Shown piece by piece: positions 13,037-20,592 of a stretch of DNA of 64,000 nucleotides (positions within the stretch are counted from its first letter, which is position 1; the number at the start of each line of letters is the position of its first letter). A program made the position numbers and the translations under genes. Origin of the DNA: Streptomonospora nanhaiensis (GTDB taxonomy: Bacteria; Actinomycetota; Actinomycetes; Streptosporangiales; Streptosporangiaceae); the NCBI RefSeq assembly GCF_026642255.1, contig NZ_CP113264.1, forward strand, positions 62,001 through 126,000, given 5' to 3'. The notes below the pieces were generated by a model. It worked only from the letters and a program-made list of their open reading frames with translations, did not search any database and was not told the DNA's origin.

Positions 13037-13231
13037 TCACGTGCGGTGCCCCTGCGAGGGCGCCTGCACCTCGGACTCACGGAACCGGCGGTGACCGCCC
13101 GGGGGCATGAGGCTGCCGATCCGCCCGGCGAGCGCCCACCTGGTGACCGTCTCGGGATCCACCCGGAACAGGCGGGCGACCTCCGCCGGGGTGAGCAGGG
13201 GGCCGGGATCGGGCATCTGGTCGGTCGTCAC
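13037..13231 (-). CDS. BldC-like MerR-type small DNA-binding protein
   Basis: The protein has 64 residues with a GTG start at 13231. It matches BldC (about 68 aa in Streptomyces): LLTPAEVARLFRVDPETVTR, then WALAGRIGSL and the wing GGHRRFRESEVQA. BldC-family proteins are stand-alone MerR winged helices that bind direct repeats and control development. The start overlaps the stop of a 39-codon acidic ORF (GTGA overlap). A second BldC-like protein lies in the integrated element at 48039. Confidence 0.85.
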   Translation of the reverse strand: MTTDQMPDPGPLLTPAEVARLFRVDPETVTRWALAGRIGSLMPPGGHRRFRESEVQAPSQGHRT

Positions 13232-13347
13232 CGGTTCTCCCCCTCTCCGTCCTGCCGGTGCATGTGGTCGCCCTGGTGGTCGACGGCTTCCTCTCCCTGG
13301 TCGGTGAGCGGTGCGTCGTCAGGGTCGGGGCTGGTCACGGTGCTCAC
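13228..13347 (-). CDS. Possible acidic 39-aa ORF coupled to the BldC-like gene
   Basis: A GTG start at 13347 (alternative GTG at 13338, preceded by GAGG) gives a short Asp/Glu/His-rich peptide (DPDDAPLTDQGEEAVDHQGD). Its TGA overlaps the GTG start of the BldC-like gene by four bases. That overlap is the main support. It could be a real micro-protein or only a device that couples translation. Confidence 0.4.
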   Translation of the reverse strand: MSTVTSPDPDDAPLTDQGEEAVDHQGDHMHRQDGEGENR

Positions 13348-13573
13348 CTCGTGGTGCGGGAACGGACGGCGCGGTGCGGGCGCGCTTGCGGGGAAGGCGC
13401 CCGCCGGACCGGCCGACCAGCCGCCGGTTCCGTCGACCGGTGTTCGCCCTATGAGTGCTATAAGGAGAAAAACCCGAATGGGGACATGTGCCCGTATTCA
13501 ATGGGACCTGGGGTTCGAAAGTAGGAATTGTGTTCGGTTACCAATGAGTAGCGCAAAGTTCGGCCGTCCGTGA

Positions 13574-14093
13574 TGTGAAAAGGGGGGCCCTGGGGAGGTG
13601 GCCCGCGTGCGAACCCGGAGTGCCTATAGTCCGTTCGGGTGAGAAGGATGACGGAGAGTCCACTTCGGCCGTGCGCGTCCGGGTGGGGCCAGTCACTCAT
13701 GGGATGGCATGAAGTCGCAGGTCATAGGGCTTGTCGGTGAATGGTCTGCCCATGACCTTTCATTCCGGTTACGTGGACCCGCCCGTACCACATGCGGTGA
13801 CTCTGCGTGTGTGTATGATGACACTCCCTCTCAGTGCAATGGTCCTACTGGGCCATATGAGAAATAGGCCTCTTGGGGTCTGTTGGTGAACTGGGACGAT
13901 CCGTAGTTTCGACACCAGCGACAACGAGGAAGACACCGCGCCGAAACGATCGACCGCCGAAGACGGCCCGTACGGCCCCCCGTACGTGCTCCGGCCCCGT
14001 CATCGGATCGGTCCGCTTCTCCTCACCGCCGACGGTCGCGCCGGTCGGCGGATTTCCGATCACCACACATGCTGATCTTGGGAGTGGGGCAAC
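13574..14093. other. Long intergenic region upstream of the wblA-like gene
   Basis: About 520 bp without a convincing gene. TATGAT at 13814-13819 could be a -10 element, but no good -35 sits 16-18 bp upstream. A long regulatory leader is common before wblA-type genes in actinomycetes; no specific operator was recognised here. Confidence 0.4.
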
Positions 14094-14519
14094 ATGTGGA
14101 ATGAGAAGATGGCAGCCCGTGCCAAATGCCGGGAGATCGATCCTGACGCCCTGTTCGTGCAGGGTGCGGCGCAGAACCGCGCCAAGCTGATCTGCCGGGG
14201 ATGCCCGGTGCGTACCCAGTGCCTGGCGGAGGCGCTGGACAGCCGTATCGAGTTCGGTGTCTGGGGAGGCATGACCGAACGCGAGCGCCGTGCCCTCCTG
14301 CGTCGCCGCAAGGACGTGGTCAACTGGTACGAGCTGCTGACCAGTGCCGAACGCCGCTACGAGGCGGAGCAGGCCCGGCAGGACGACCTCCGCTCGGGGG
14401 CCGTCGCGCCGGTCGGCACCGCCGCGGAGACCCCTGCCGCGGAGGCCGATGCCGCCCCCGTGGCCGTTCCGGTCCACGTGGCGGAGGCGGCCCCGGTCCC
14501 GGTCGTGGTGCGGGCCTGA
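14094..14519 (+). CDS. wblA: WhiB-like regulator, WblA/WhiB4 type
   Basis: The protein has 141 residues. Cluster ligands are Cys12, Cys34, Cys37 and Cys43 (C-x21-C-x2-C-x5-C), followed by the turn GVWGG and the basic helix TERERRALLRRR. The stretch DPDALFVQGAAQNRAKLICR and the segment DVVNWYELL match Mycobacterium WhiB4 and Streptomyces WblA more than other paralogs. Family knowledge: a 4Fe-4S protein that responds to redox or NO and, in Streptomyces, controls development and antibiotic production. The tail after residue 100 is Ala/Val/Pro-rich and probably disordered. Confidence 0.88.
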   Translation: MWNEKMAARAKCREIDPDALFVQGAAQNRAKLICRGCPVRTQCLAEALDSRIEFGVWGGMTERERRALLRRRKDVVNWYELLTSAERRYEAEQARQDDLRSGAVAPVGTAAETPAAEADAAPVAVPVHVAEAAPVPVVVRA

Positions 14520-14738
14520 TCCGCGGCGCGGGCGGCTGAGCCGGACCGGCCTCCGGGGAAGGGGCGTCCCCGGACCCGGTCGGGCAGACGAAAGTCGTGG
14601 TCCGCCTCCACCCCAGGGGGGAGGGCAGGATCAGGGGAGGATCAGGGACGGCCCCGATGGCGGTGGCCGAACCTGTGACGCATGATGGTGGGAGTACGGC
14701 TGAACTGGGCCGTGCTCCCGTCGTCGTTGGGAGTGGGA

Positions 14739-15386
14739 GTGGCTGTGCAGGACCCTCAGTATCCGGCGAGACGCCCCTGGGAACCGCAGGCCCAGCCGCA
14801 GATTCGCCTCACCGACGCGCAACGCGACTCCGTCATCCAGGTGTTGCAGGAGGCCTTCAGCCAGGGCCAGCTCGACGAGGAGGAACTCGACGAGCGGACC
14901 GGCAAGGCCATGAAGGCCAAGTTCGGCGCCGACCTGGCCCCTCTGACCGAGGACCTCGGAGTGGCGCCTCAGGGCTCCACCGCCGGATCGGGGGCGTCCC
15001 CGTTCGGCTCGCCCGGCGGAGGCGGCGGGCAGAGGCCCGGACCCAGGGAGCCCCTGCCCAGTACCCCCGTCGAACGCGTGGTGGCCGCGGTCGGGCACGG
15101 CGGCAACTACCTCTTCCCCGTGGTGGCGCCCCTGGTGCTGTTCCTGGCCAGCGACAAGATCTCGCCGTACGTCCGGCGCCAGGCCATGGAGTCCCTCAAC
15201 TTCCAGCTCTTCTGCCTCGTCGGAGGCATCGCGAGCCTCCTGCTCGCCTGGCTGGTCCTGCCGATCGTCGTGGTCGTTGCCATCGCCCTGGGCTGGGCCG
15301 TCCTGCCGGTCATCGCGTCCGTGGCCAGCCTCACGGGGCGGAACTGGCGCTACCCGACGCCCTACCGCTTCCTCAAGGACGACTGA
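14739..15386 (+). CDS. DUF1707 and DUF4870 domain membrane protein
   Basis: The likely start is GTG at 14739 (or 14745), each with a GGGAG site five bases upstream; the open frame continues upstream without better signals. Residues 20-70 form a DUF1707 domain (IRLTDAQRDSVIQVLQEAFS, LDEEELDERTGKAMKA). A Gly/Pro/Ser-rich linker follows. The C-terminal half is a DUF4870-type domain with three membrane helices, conserved SPYVRRQAMESLNFQ, and a terminal YPTPYRFLKDD. DUF1707 is a short actinobacterial domain often fused to membrane modules. Role unknown. Confidence 0.8.
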   Translation: MAVQDPQYPARRPWEPQAQPQIRLTDAQRDSVIQVLQEAFSQGQLDEEELDERTGKAMKAKFGADLAPLTEDLGVAPQGSTAGSGASPFGSPGGGGGQRPGPREPLPSTPVERVVAAVGHGGNYLFPVVAPLVLFLASDKISPYVRRQAMESLNFQLFCLVGGIASLLLAWLVLPIVVVVAIALGWAVLPVIASVASLTGRNWRYPTPYRFLKDD

Positions 15387-15419
15387 GCCGGCCCACGTCC
15401 CCGGTCCCGGCACGACGGG

Positions 15420-15447
15420 GCCGGGGCGGGAGGACCCGCCCCGGCCG
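15420..15447. terminator. Bidirectional hairpin between convergent genes
   Basis: GGCCGGGGCGGG (15420-15431) and CCCGCCCCGGCC (15436-15447) form a perfect 12-bp stem with loop AGGA, between the DUF4870 gene and the converging DUF5324 gene. Confidence 0.75.
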
Positions 15448-15555
15448 GAAGGGATGAAACCGCCGCGTCGGCGGGGGCCGGTCGCCCTCGCCGCCGGACG
15501 CGGTGGTCCGTCTGTCGTCGTGTCGTCGTCCTGCCGGGCACCCGTCGGTCGGCCT

Positions 15556-16137
15556 CTACCGGCCGGGGCGCCCGTTCTCCTTGGCGCGGTTGTCGCCCGA
15601 GGCGGCGCGGACGGTCTCCTTGGCCTTGCCCTTGGCGGCCTTGGCGGTCTCCGTGGCCTTGTCGGCCGCGTCGGAGGCCTTCTCCTCCAGGTTCTCGCGG
15701 GTCTCGCGGACCTGGTCGCGGGCCTGGTCCAGGTGCTCCTGCCACTCCGCGTCCTGCGACGCCTGCCGCAGGCGGATCAGCGAGTACACCACCACGCCGC
15801 CGACCACGGCGGCGCCGCCGATCAGGAGCCCGCGGGGGATCCGGCGGCCTCCGCGGCTCAGCAGCCGCAGCCCTCTGCGACCCGGGTTCGGGTCGACGCG
15901 TTGCGCCGCGGCGCTGAGGAGCCCGGCCACGCGGGGCGCCACGGTGTCCTCCACGCGCAGCGCGGCGGTCTCCAGTCGGGGGGCGGTCCAGCCACGCGCC
16001 TGGAGGAGCCTCAGGGAAGCCTGGTCCCGTGCCTGGTCGGCATACGGGCCGAGCCGGTCGGCCTGCTCCTTGGCAAGGTCCTGCAGACGGGCGAGGGTCG
16101 CCTCGGCCTCCTTGCGACGCTTGGCAGTGTTAGGCAC
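15556..16137 (-). CDS. DUF5324 family protein
   Basis: The protein has 193 residues and starts with ATG at 16137. An N-terminal Ala/Arg-rich helical region (KRRKEAEATLARLQDLAKEQ) precedes one membrane helix at about residues 103-120 (LLIGGAAVVGGVVVYSLI). A long Ala/Lys/Glu coiled-coil-like tail (EEKASDAADKATETAKAAKG) follows. It sits divergently next to the cyclophilin gene, the position recalled for the Streptomyces DUF5324 gene. Function is unknown; the tail resembles late-embryogenesis-type amphipathic repeats. Confidence 0.75.
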   Translation of the reverse strand: MPNTAKRRKEAEATLARLQDLAKEQADRLGPYADQARDQASLRLLQARGWTAPRLETAALRVEDTVAPRVAGLLSAAAQRVDPNPGRRGLRLLSRGGRRIPRGLLIGGAAVVGGVVVYSLIRLRQASQDAEWQEHLDQARDQVRETRENLEEKASDAADKATETAKAAKGKAKETVRAASGDNRAKENGRPGR

Positions 16138-16469
16138 GTCGTCAGCTCCTTCGATCGTTCACCGGTTCCTACGGTCCCCACCCGGCGTGGCCGACGCGTC
16201 GAGCCACGATGGGCGGCTCCTCGTCGTCCTTCCCCGTTATCCGGGTGTTATCTCAACATACGTCCTCTCCGTCGGCGATCGGAGTTTCGACACCAACGGA
16301 CGGATTCTTCTCCGTCCCCTCCTTCCCACGTATCGCCGTCCCTCACACCACACCGGCATGCTCCGCCCCACACTGCCCGGCTCCGGGACGGTCCGCCGGG
16401 TTTCGGACGAGCCCGGGAAGCGGACGGGTAACGTGAGCACGTAAACGAAGTCGACCGAAAGGCACGTAG
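16138..16469. other. Divergent promoter region
   Basis: About 330 bp between the DUF5324 and cyclophilin starts. It must hold promoters in both directions, but no consensus hexamer pair stands out. Confidence 0.4.
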
Positions 16470-16994
16470 GTGTCGGACTCCAACGGTCAGCCCACTGCGC
16501 GGCTGAACACCTCCAAGGGAACCATCGTCGTCAAGCTGTTCGAGGAGGAGGCTCCGGAGACGGTCGCCAACTTCATCGGCCTGGCTGAGGGCACCAAGCA
16601 GTGGATGGACCCCACCACGGGCAAGCCGTCCAACAGCAGCCTGTACAACGGCACGATCTTCCACCGCGTCATCGACGGCTTCATGATCCAGGGCGGGGAC
16701 CCGCTCGGCACCGGCCGCGGCGGCCCCGGCTACACCTTCAAGGACGAGATCCACCCGAAGCTGCGCTTCGACCGTCCGTTCCTGCTGGCCATGGCCAACG
16801 CCGGCCCCGGCACGAACGGCTCGCAGTTCTTCGTCACCGTGGAGAAGCCGTACTGGCTCGACGGCCGCCACACCATCTTCGGTGAGGTCGTCGAGGGGGA
16901 CGACGTGGTCACCGCGATCTCCAAGGTCGACACCGACTCCCAGGACCGTCCCCGCGAGGACGTGGTGATCAACAGCATCGAGATCACCCGCTAG
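16470..16994 (+). CDS. ppiA: Peptidyl-prolyl cis-trans isomerase, cyclophilin type
   Basis: The protein has 174 residues with a GTG start at 16470. The cyclophilin core is complete: GTIVVKLFEEEAPETVANFI, FHRVIDGFMIQGGDP, GSQFFVT, and WLDGRHTIFGEVVEG, with the catalytic Arg in FHRV. No signal peptide is seen, so it should act in the cytoplasm as a proline isomerase. It matches Rv0009/SCO3856-type genes in sequence and in position next to the rhomboid and crgA genes. Confidence 0.95.
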   Translation: MSDSNGQPTARLNTSKGTIVVKLFEEEAPETVANFIGLAEGTKQWMDPTTGKPSNSSLYNGTIFHRVIDGFMIQGGDPLGTGRGGPGYTFKDEIHPKLRFDRPFLLAMANAGPGTNGSQFFVTVEKPYWLDGRHTIFGEVVEGDDVVTAISKVDTDSQDRPREDVVINSIEITR

Positions 16995-17039
16995 CCGACC
17001 GACGAGCAGGCCAGGACACCGAGGAGTGAGAGACAGACC

Positions 17040-17960
17040 ATGACCGCGCCCCCGCCTCCGTCCGGTGCGGCACCGGAACCGGGGCCGACGGCCCCGCGCA
17101 CCTGTTACCGGCACCCCGACAGGGAGACCGGGGTCAGCTGCACCAGGTGCGAACGGCCCATCTGCCCGGACTGCATGGTGGAGGCGTCGGTGGGCTTCCA
17201 GTGCCCCCGGTGCGTCGCGGAGGGGAACCGGGGCGTGCGCCGGGCCCGGACGCCCTTCGGGGGCCGGACCGTCGCCAAGCCCTACGTGACCTGGACGCTC
17301 CTGGGCCTGATGGCGGCCGGGTTCATCGCCCAGCTGGGCACGTCCGACCCCATCGGTCAGGCGGGTTACTCCGGGCTGATCCGGGAGTTCGCCATGCTCG
17401 GCTTCGGCCGGTGGGAGGACGGGACGCTCCGCGGTGTGATGACGGGCGAGTGGTACCGGCTGATCACCGCGGCGTTCCTGCACGGCAGCATCTTCCACCT
17501 GCTGTTCAACGGGTACGCCCTGTACGTCCTCGGGACGCAGCTGGAACGCTGGCTGGGCCACGGGAGGTTCCTCGCCCTGTGGGTGGTCGGCGCGCTCTCC
17601 GGTTCGGTGCTGAGCCTCCTGGCGGCGCCCACGCAGCTTTCCGTCGGCGCCTCCGGCGCGATCTTCGCCCTCTTCGGCGCGGTGCTCGTGATCGGCAAGA
17701 GGCTCGGCCTGGACCTGCGGATGGTGCTCGTGCTGATGGGGGTCAACCTCGTGTTGACCTTCGTGGTCCCGAACATCTCCTGGACCGCGCACATCGGAGG
17801 GCTGGTGGCCGGGCTCGCCGTCGGCGCCGTGTTCGCCTACCTGCCGGGCAGGCAGGCCAAGGCGTCGTCCCGGACGCTGACGCACGCCCTCCTGGTCGCC
17901 GCGCTCGTCGCCCTGCTCGCGGTCCTGGTGGCCGCTGCGCCGGTGATCGTCCTCGGCTGA
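17040..17960 (+). CDS. Rhomboid family intramembrane serine protease with N-terminal zinc finger
   Basis: The protein has 306 residues and starts with ATG at 17040. Residues 20-60 hold a B-box-like zinc finger (CYRHPDRETGVSCTRCE, CPDC, CPRC). The six-helix rhomboid domain follows. The catalytic dyad is visible as Ser205 in VGASGAIFALFG and His251 in WTAHIGGLVAG; the loop HGSIFHLLFNGYALYVLG is typical. It would cleave membrane proteins within the bilayer; substrates are unknown. It follows the cyclophilin gene with a 45-bp gap on the same strand. Confidence 0.93.
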   Translation: MTAPPPPSGAAPEPGPTAPRTCYRHPDRETGVSCTRCERPICPDCMVEASVGFQCPRCVAEGNRGVRRARTPFGGRTVAKPYVTWTLLGLMAAGFIAQLGTSDPIGQAGYSGLIREFAMLGFGRWEDGTLRGVMTGEWYRLITAAFLHGSIFHLLFNGYALYVLGTQLERWLGHGRFLALWVVGALSGSVLSLLAAPTQLSVGASGAIFALFGAVLVIGKRLGLDLRMVLVLMGVNLVLTFVVPNISWTAHIGGLVAGLAVGAVFAYLPGRQAKASSRTLTHALLVAALVALLAVLVAAAPVIVLG

Positions 17961-17972
17961 GGGCCGGTGCCT

Positions 17973-18007
17973 CGTCGGCCCCGGGGGGTTCTCCTCCGGG
18001 GCCGACG
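17973..18007. terminator. Hairpin between rhomboid and crgA genes
   Basis: CGTCGGCCCCGG (17973-17984) and CCGGGGCCGACG (17996-18007) form a perfect 12-bp stem with an 11-base loop between convergent genes. Confidence 0.7.
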
Positions 18008-18050
18008 TCGTTCCGTGGGTCCACCCCGGTGCGGGCATGGCGAACAGAGC

Positions 18051-18082
18051 TACCCACAGCCTGTGGATAACCCTGTGGAAAA
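18051..18082. promoter_or_regulatory. DnaA-box-like cluster
   Basis: TGTGGATAA (18062-18070) is a perfect DnaA box in reverse orientation. TACCCACA and TGTGGAAAA (18074-18082) flank it as near matches. The cluster lies in the non-coding gap between the convergent rhomboid and crgA genes. Confidence 0.5.
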
Positions 18083-18213
18083 CATGGATATGGGCTGTTC
18101 AGGCCCTATAAGGGGCGCGGCTCGCACGACCGTTGACGGCTGCGTTCCGCGCACGTCCGAGACACCGCTCGCCCCGGGGGCGTCGGGTCGGTCGGGCGTT
18201 CGCTCGGCGGGGG

Positions 18214-18468
18214 TCAGTGCCAGCGCGTGGAGAGGACGACGGCCACGATGATCCCGCTGAAGCCGATCAGCAGGTTCCAGTTGTGCCAGTCCTGCATGTA
18301 CGGGACGTGGTCGCCCGCGATGTAGTAGACCGCGATCCAGAGAATGCCGAGGGCGAAGAAGCCCAGCATCGTCGGCACGAGCCAACGCGGACTGACCTTC
18401 GGCTTCTCTTTGGAAGGAGGCGGAGTGTAGACAGCCTTCTTCTTGCGATCGTTGCGGGACTTGGGCAC
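18214..18468 (-). CDS. crgA: Cell division protein CrgA
   Basis: The protein has 84 residues. A basic N-terminus (MPKSRNDRKKKAVYTPPP) is followed by SPRWLVPTMLGFFALGILWI and a second helix LLIGFSGIIVAVVLSTRWH: two membrane segments, as in known CrgA (84-93 aa). CrgA binds FtsZ-ring and septal proteins (FtsQ, FtsI) and inhibits or coordinates division in actinomycetes. Its location beside the pknB operon is conserved. Confidence 0.96.
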   Translation of the reverse strand: MPKSRNDRKKKAVYTPPPSKEKPKVSPRWLVPTMLGFFALGILWIAVYYIAGDHVPYMQDWHNWNLLIGFSGIIVAVVLSTRWH

Positions 18469-18617
18469 GGTCGCTGCTCCAGTACGGTGGGGCGGTTCGG
18501 AACGAGAACACAGTCTACGCCCAGGGGGGAGCCCCCGTCACCGGTGGGACGCCCGGGATCCGGGGCGCGGCCGCCGGCCCCGGAACGCCCCAGGCCACAC
18601 GGGGCCGGAACGGCGGA

Positions 18618-18645
18618 CGGGCCGCACCCCTCGGGGTGCGGCCCG
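18618..18645. terminator. Terminator of the pknB operon
   Basis: CGGGCCGCACCC (18618-18629) and GGGTGCGGCCCG (18634-18645) form a 12-bp stem with loop CTCG just past the pknB stop codon. Confidence 0.75.
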
Positions 18646-18666
18646 CCGTCCCGCTCTGCGGAGCTC

Positions 18667-20532
18667 CTACTGCCAGGCCGGGTGCCACTCCTGCGGACGG
18701 AAGTCCTGCGGGCGGAAGACGAAGCCGTCCGGCCCCTCCAGCCCCGGCGGCGTCCCCCCCTGGCCCGGCGGGGTCCCCCCTTCGCCCGGCGGGGGCTCCT
18801 CGGATTCCGTCGGCGGCTCCTCCTCCGCCGGGGCCGTCGCGATCGTGACGGTCACCGTGGTGTTCGGCGCGACCATCTGCGCCGCCTCGGGCGACTGCGA
18901 GATGACCGTGCCCTCCGGCTCGTCCGCCGTCTCCTGCTCCTGGAAGGAGGCGGTCAGGCCCACCTGGCCCAGGGCGGACTCGGCTCCCCCGCGGGTCATG
19001 CCGCGGAGGTCGGGCACCGCCACCTGCTCGGGTCCGGAGGAGATGTACAGCGTGATCGCCGTGTCCGGGGAGGCGTCGTCGCCCGCGGGCGGGTCGGTGC
19101 CGATGGCGCTGCCCTCGGCGACTCTGTCGTCCGACCTCTGCTCCGGGGTGACGTTCTCGAAGCCCGCCTCGTTCAGGGTGCTGACGGCGTCGGCCTCGCT
19201 CTGGCCCTCCACGGAGGGGATCGCCACGTCGCCAGGCCCGGAGGAGACGAAGAGGACGATCTCCTCCGTCACCGCGGTCTCGCTCTCGGCGGGCGGGTCG
19301 GTCTCGATGACCGTGCCCTCCTCGACCTCGTCGTCGGCCCGGGGCTCGGAGGTGACGTCCTCGAAGCCCGCCTCGGTGAGGGCCGCCCGGGCCTCCTCCT
19401 CGGTGGATCCGGCGACCGACGGCACCGGCACCGTCTCCGGTTCGGCGGGACCCCGGTTGAACAGGACGAACACCAGGATCAGGGAGGCGATCACGCCGAC
19501 GGCGAGGAGGACCCAGAGGGCGGCCTTGCCGGCGCCGCCCTTCTTCCGGTCGTCGTCGTACCGATCGTCGTCGTAGCGGTCGTCCTCGTACCGGTCGTCG
19601 TAGTCGTCGTACCGGTCGTTCGCGGGGGGGAGCGCCGTCGTCGCCCCGGCGGTGGCCATCGCCATGGTGCCCGCCTGCGTGGGCATCCCCGCCAGGCCGC
19701 GCTGGATGTCCGCCCGCATCTCGGCGGCGTTCTGGTAGCGCTCCTCGCGGTCCTTGGTCATGGCCCGGAGGGTGATGTCCTCCAGCCAGTCGGGGATCTG
19801 CGGGTCCACCTCGGTCGGCGGCACCGGGTCCTCGCGCACGTGCTGGTAGGCGATCGACACGGGGGAGTCGCCGGTGAACGGCGGCCGGCTCGTGAGGAGC
19901 TCGTAGAGCACGCAGCCTGTCGAGTAGATGTCGCTGCGGGGGTCCACCCGCTCACCGCGCGCCTGCTCGGGCGACAGGTACTGGGCGGTGCCGATGACCT
20001 GCGAGGCCTGGGTCATGGTCGCCTGGTCGTCGTTCATCGACCGGGCGATGCCGAAGTCCATCACCTTGACCTCGGCGTTGCGGGTCAGCATCACGTTCGC
20101 GGGCTTGATGTCGCGGTGGACGATCCCGTTGTCGTGGCTGTACTCCAGCGCCTTGAGGATGCCGTCGACCAGTTCGGCGGAGCGTTCCGGCAGGAGCCTG
20201 CGGTCGTCGTCCAGGAGCTCCTTGAGGGTGCGCCCGTCCACGTACTCCATGACGATGTAGGGGATGGACACCCCCTCGACCATGTCCTCGCCGGTGTCGT
20301 AGACGGCGATGATGGCCGGGTGGTTCAGCGAGGCGGCCGACTGGGCCTCACGCCGGAACCTCGCCTGGAACACGTGGTCGCGTGCCAGGTCGTGTCGGAG
20401 GGTCTTGATGGCGACGAGCCGGTCGAGCCGCAGGTCGCGCGCGCGGTAGACCTCGGCCATGCCACCGCGCCCGACGACGACGTCGAGCTCGTAGCGTCCG
20501 CCAAGGAGCCGGGGCTGGGACATGTCGTGCAC
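18667..20532 (-). CDS. pknB: Serine/threonine protein kinase PknB with three PASTA domains
   Basis: The protein has 621 residues (GTG at 20532; ATG at 20523 is an alternative). The kinase domain covers residues 12-275: glycine loop VGRGGMAEVY, Lys in VAIKTL, catalytic HRDIKPANV, DFG and APE-like SPEQA. An Asp/Tyr/Arg-rich juxtamembrane stretch (DRYDDD repeats) leads to a membrane helix near 349-370. Three extracellular PASTA repeats follow and a Pro/Glu/Gly-rich tail ends the protein. PASTA domains bind muropeptides/lipid II, so the kinase links cell-wall state to phosphorylation of division and wall enzymes. It is last in the operon. Confidence 0.97.
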   Translation of the reverse strand: MHDMSQPRLLGGRYELDVVVGRGGMAEVYRARDLRLDRLVAIKTLRHDLARDHVFQARFRREAQSAASLNHPAIIAVYDTGEDMVEGVSIPYIVMEYVDGRTLKELLDDDRRLLPERSAELVDGILKALEYSHDNGIVHRDIKPANVMLTRNAEVKVMDFGIARSMNDDQATMTQASQVIGTAQYLSPEQARGERVDPRSDIYSTGCVLYELLTSRPPFTGDSPVSIAYQHVREDPVPPTEVDPQIPDWLEDITLRAMTKDREERYQNAAEMRADIQRGLAGMPTQAGTMAMATAGATTALPPANDRYDDYDDRYEDDRYDDDRYDDDRKKGGAGKAALWVLLAVGVIASLILVFVLFNRGPAEPETVPVPSVAGSTEEEARAALTEAGFEDVTSEPRADDEVEEGTVIETDPPAESETAVTEEIVLFVSSGPGDVAIPSVEGQSEADAVSTLNEAGFENVTPEQRSDDRVAEGSAIGTDPPAGDDASPDTAITLYISSGPEQVAVPDLRGMTRGGAESALGQVGLTASFQEQETADEPEGTVISQSPEAAQMVAPNTTVTVTIATAPAEEEPPTESEEPPPGEGGTPPGQGGTPPGLEGPDGFVFRPQDFRPQEWHPAWQ

Positions 20533-20592
20533 TGATCCTTGTGTCTTCCGGAAGCCGCCCGTGGGCCGCCGCCTACCCTGAGCGTCTCTCGC

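Noticed and set aside
13478..13573. 31-codon ORF with an AAGGAG site ten bases upstream (MGTCARIQWDLG...)
   Set aside because: The spacer is long, the peptide has no protein-like pattern, and no neighbour or overlap supports it. It remains possible as a micro-ORF.
18133..20535. 800-aa plus-strand frame opposite crgA and pknB
   Set aside because: GC-rich antisense shadow: Arg/Gly/His/Val-heavy, no domain, and it covers two certain genes.
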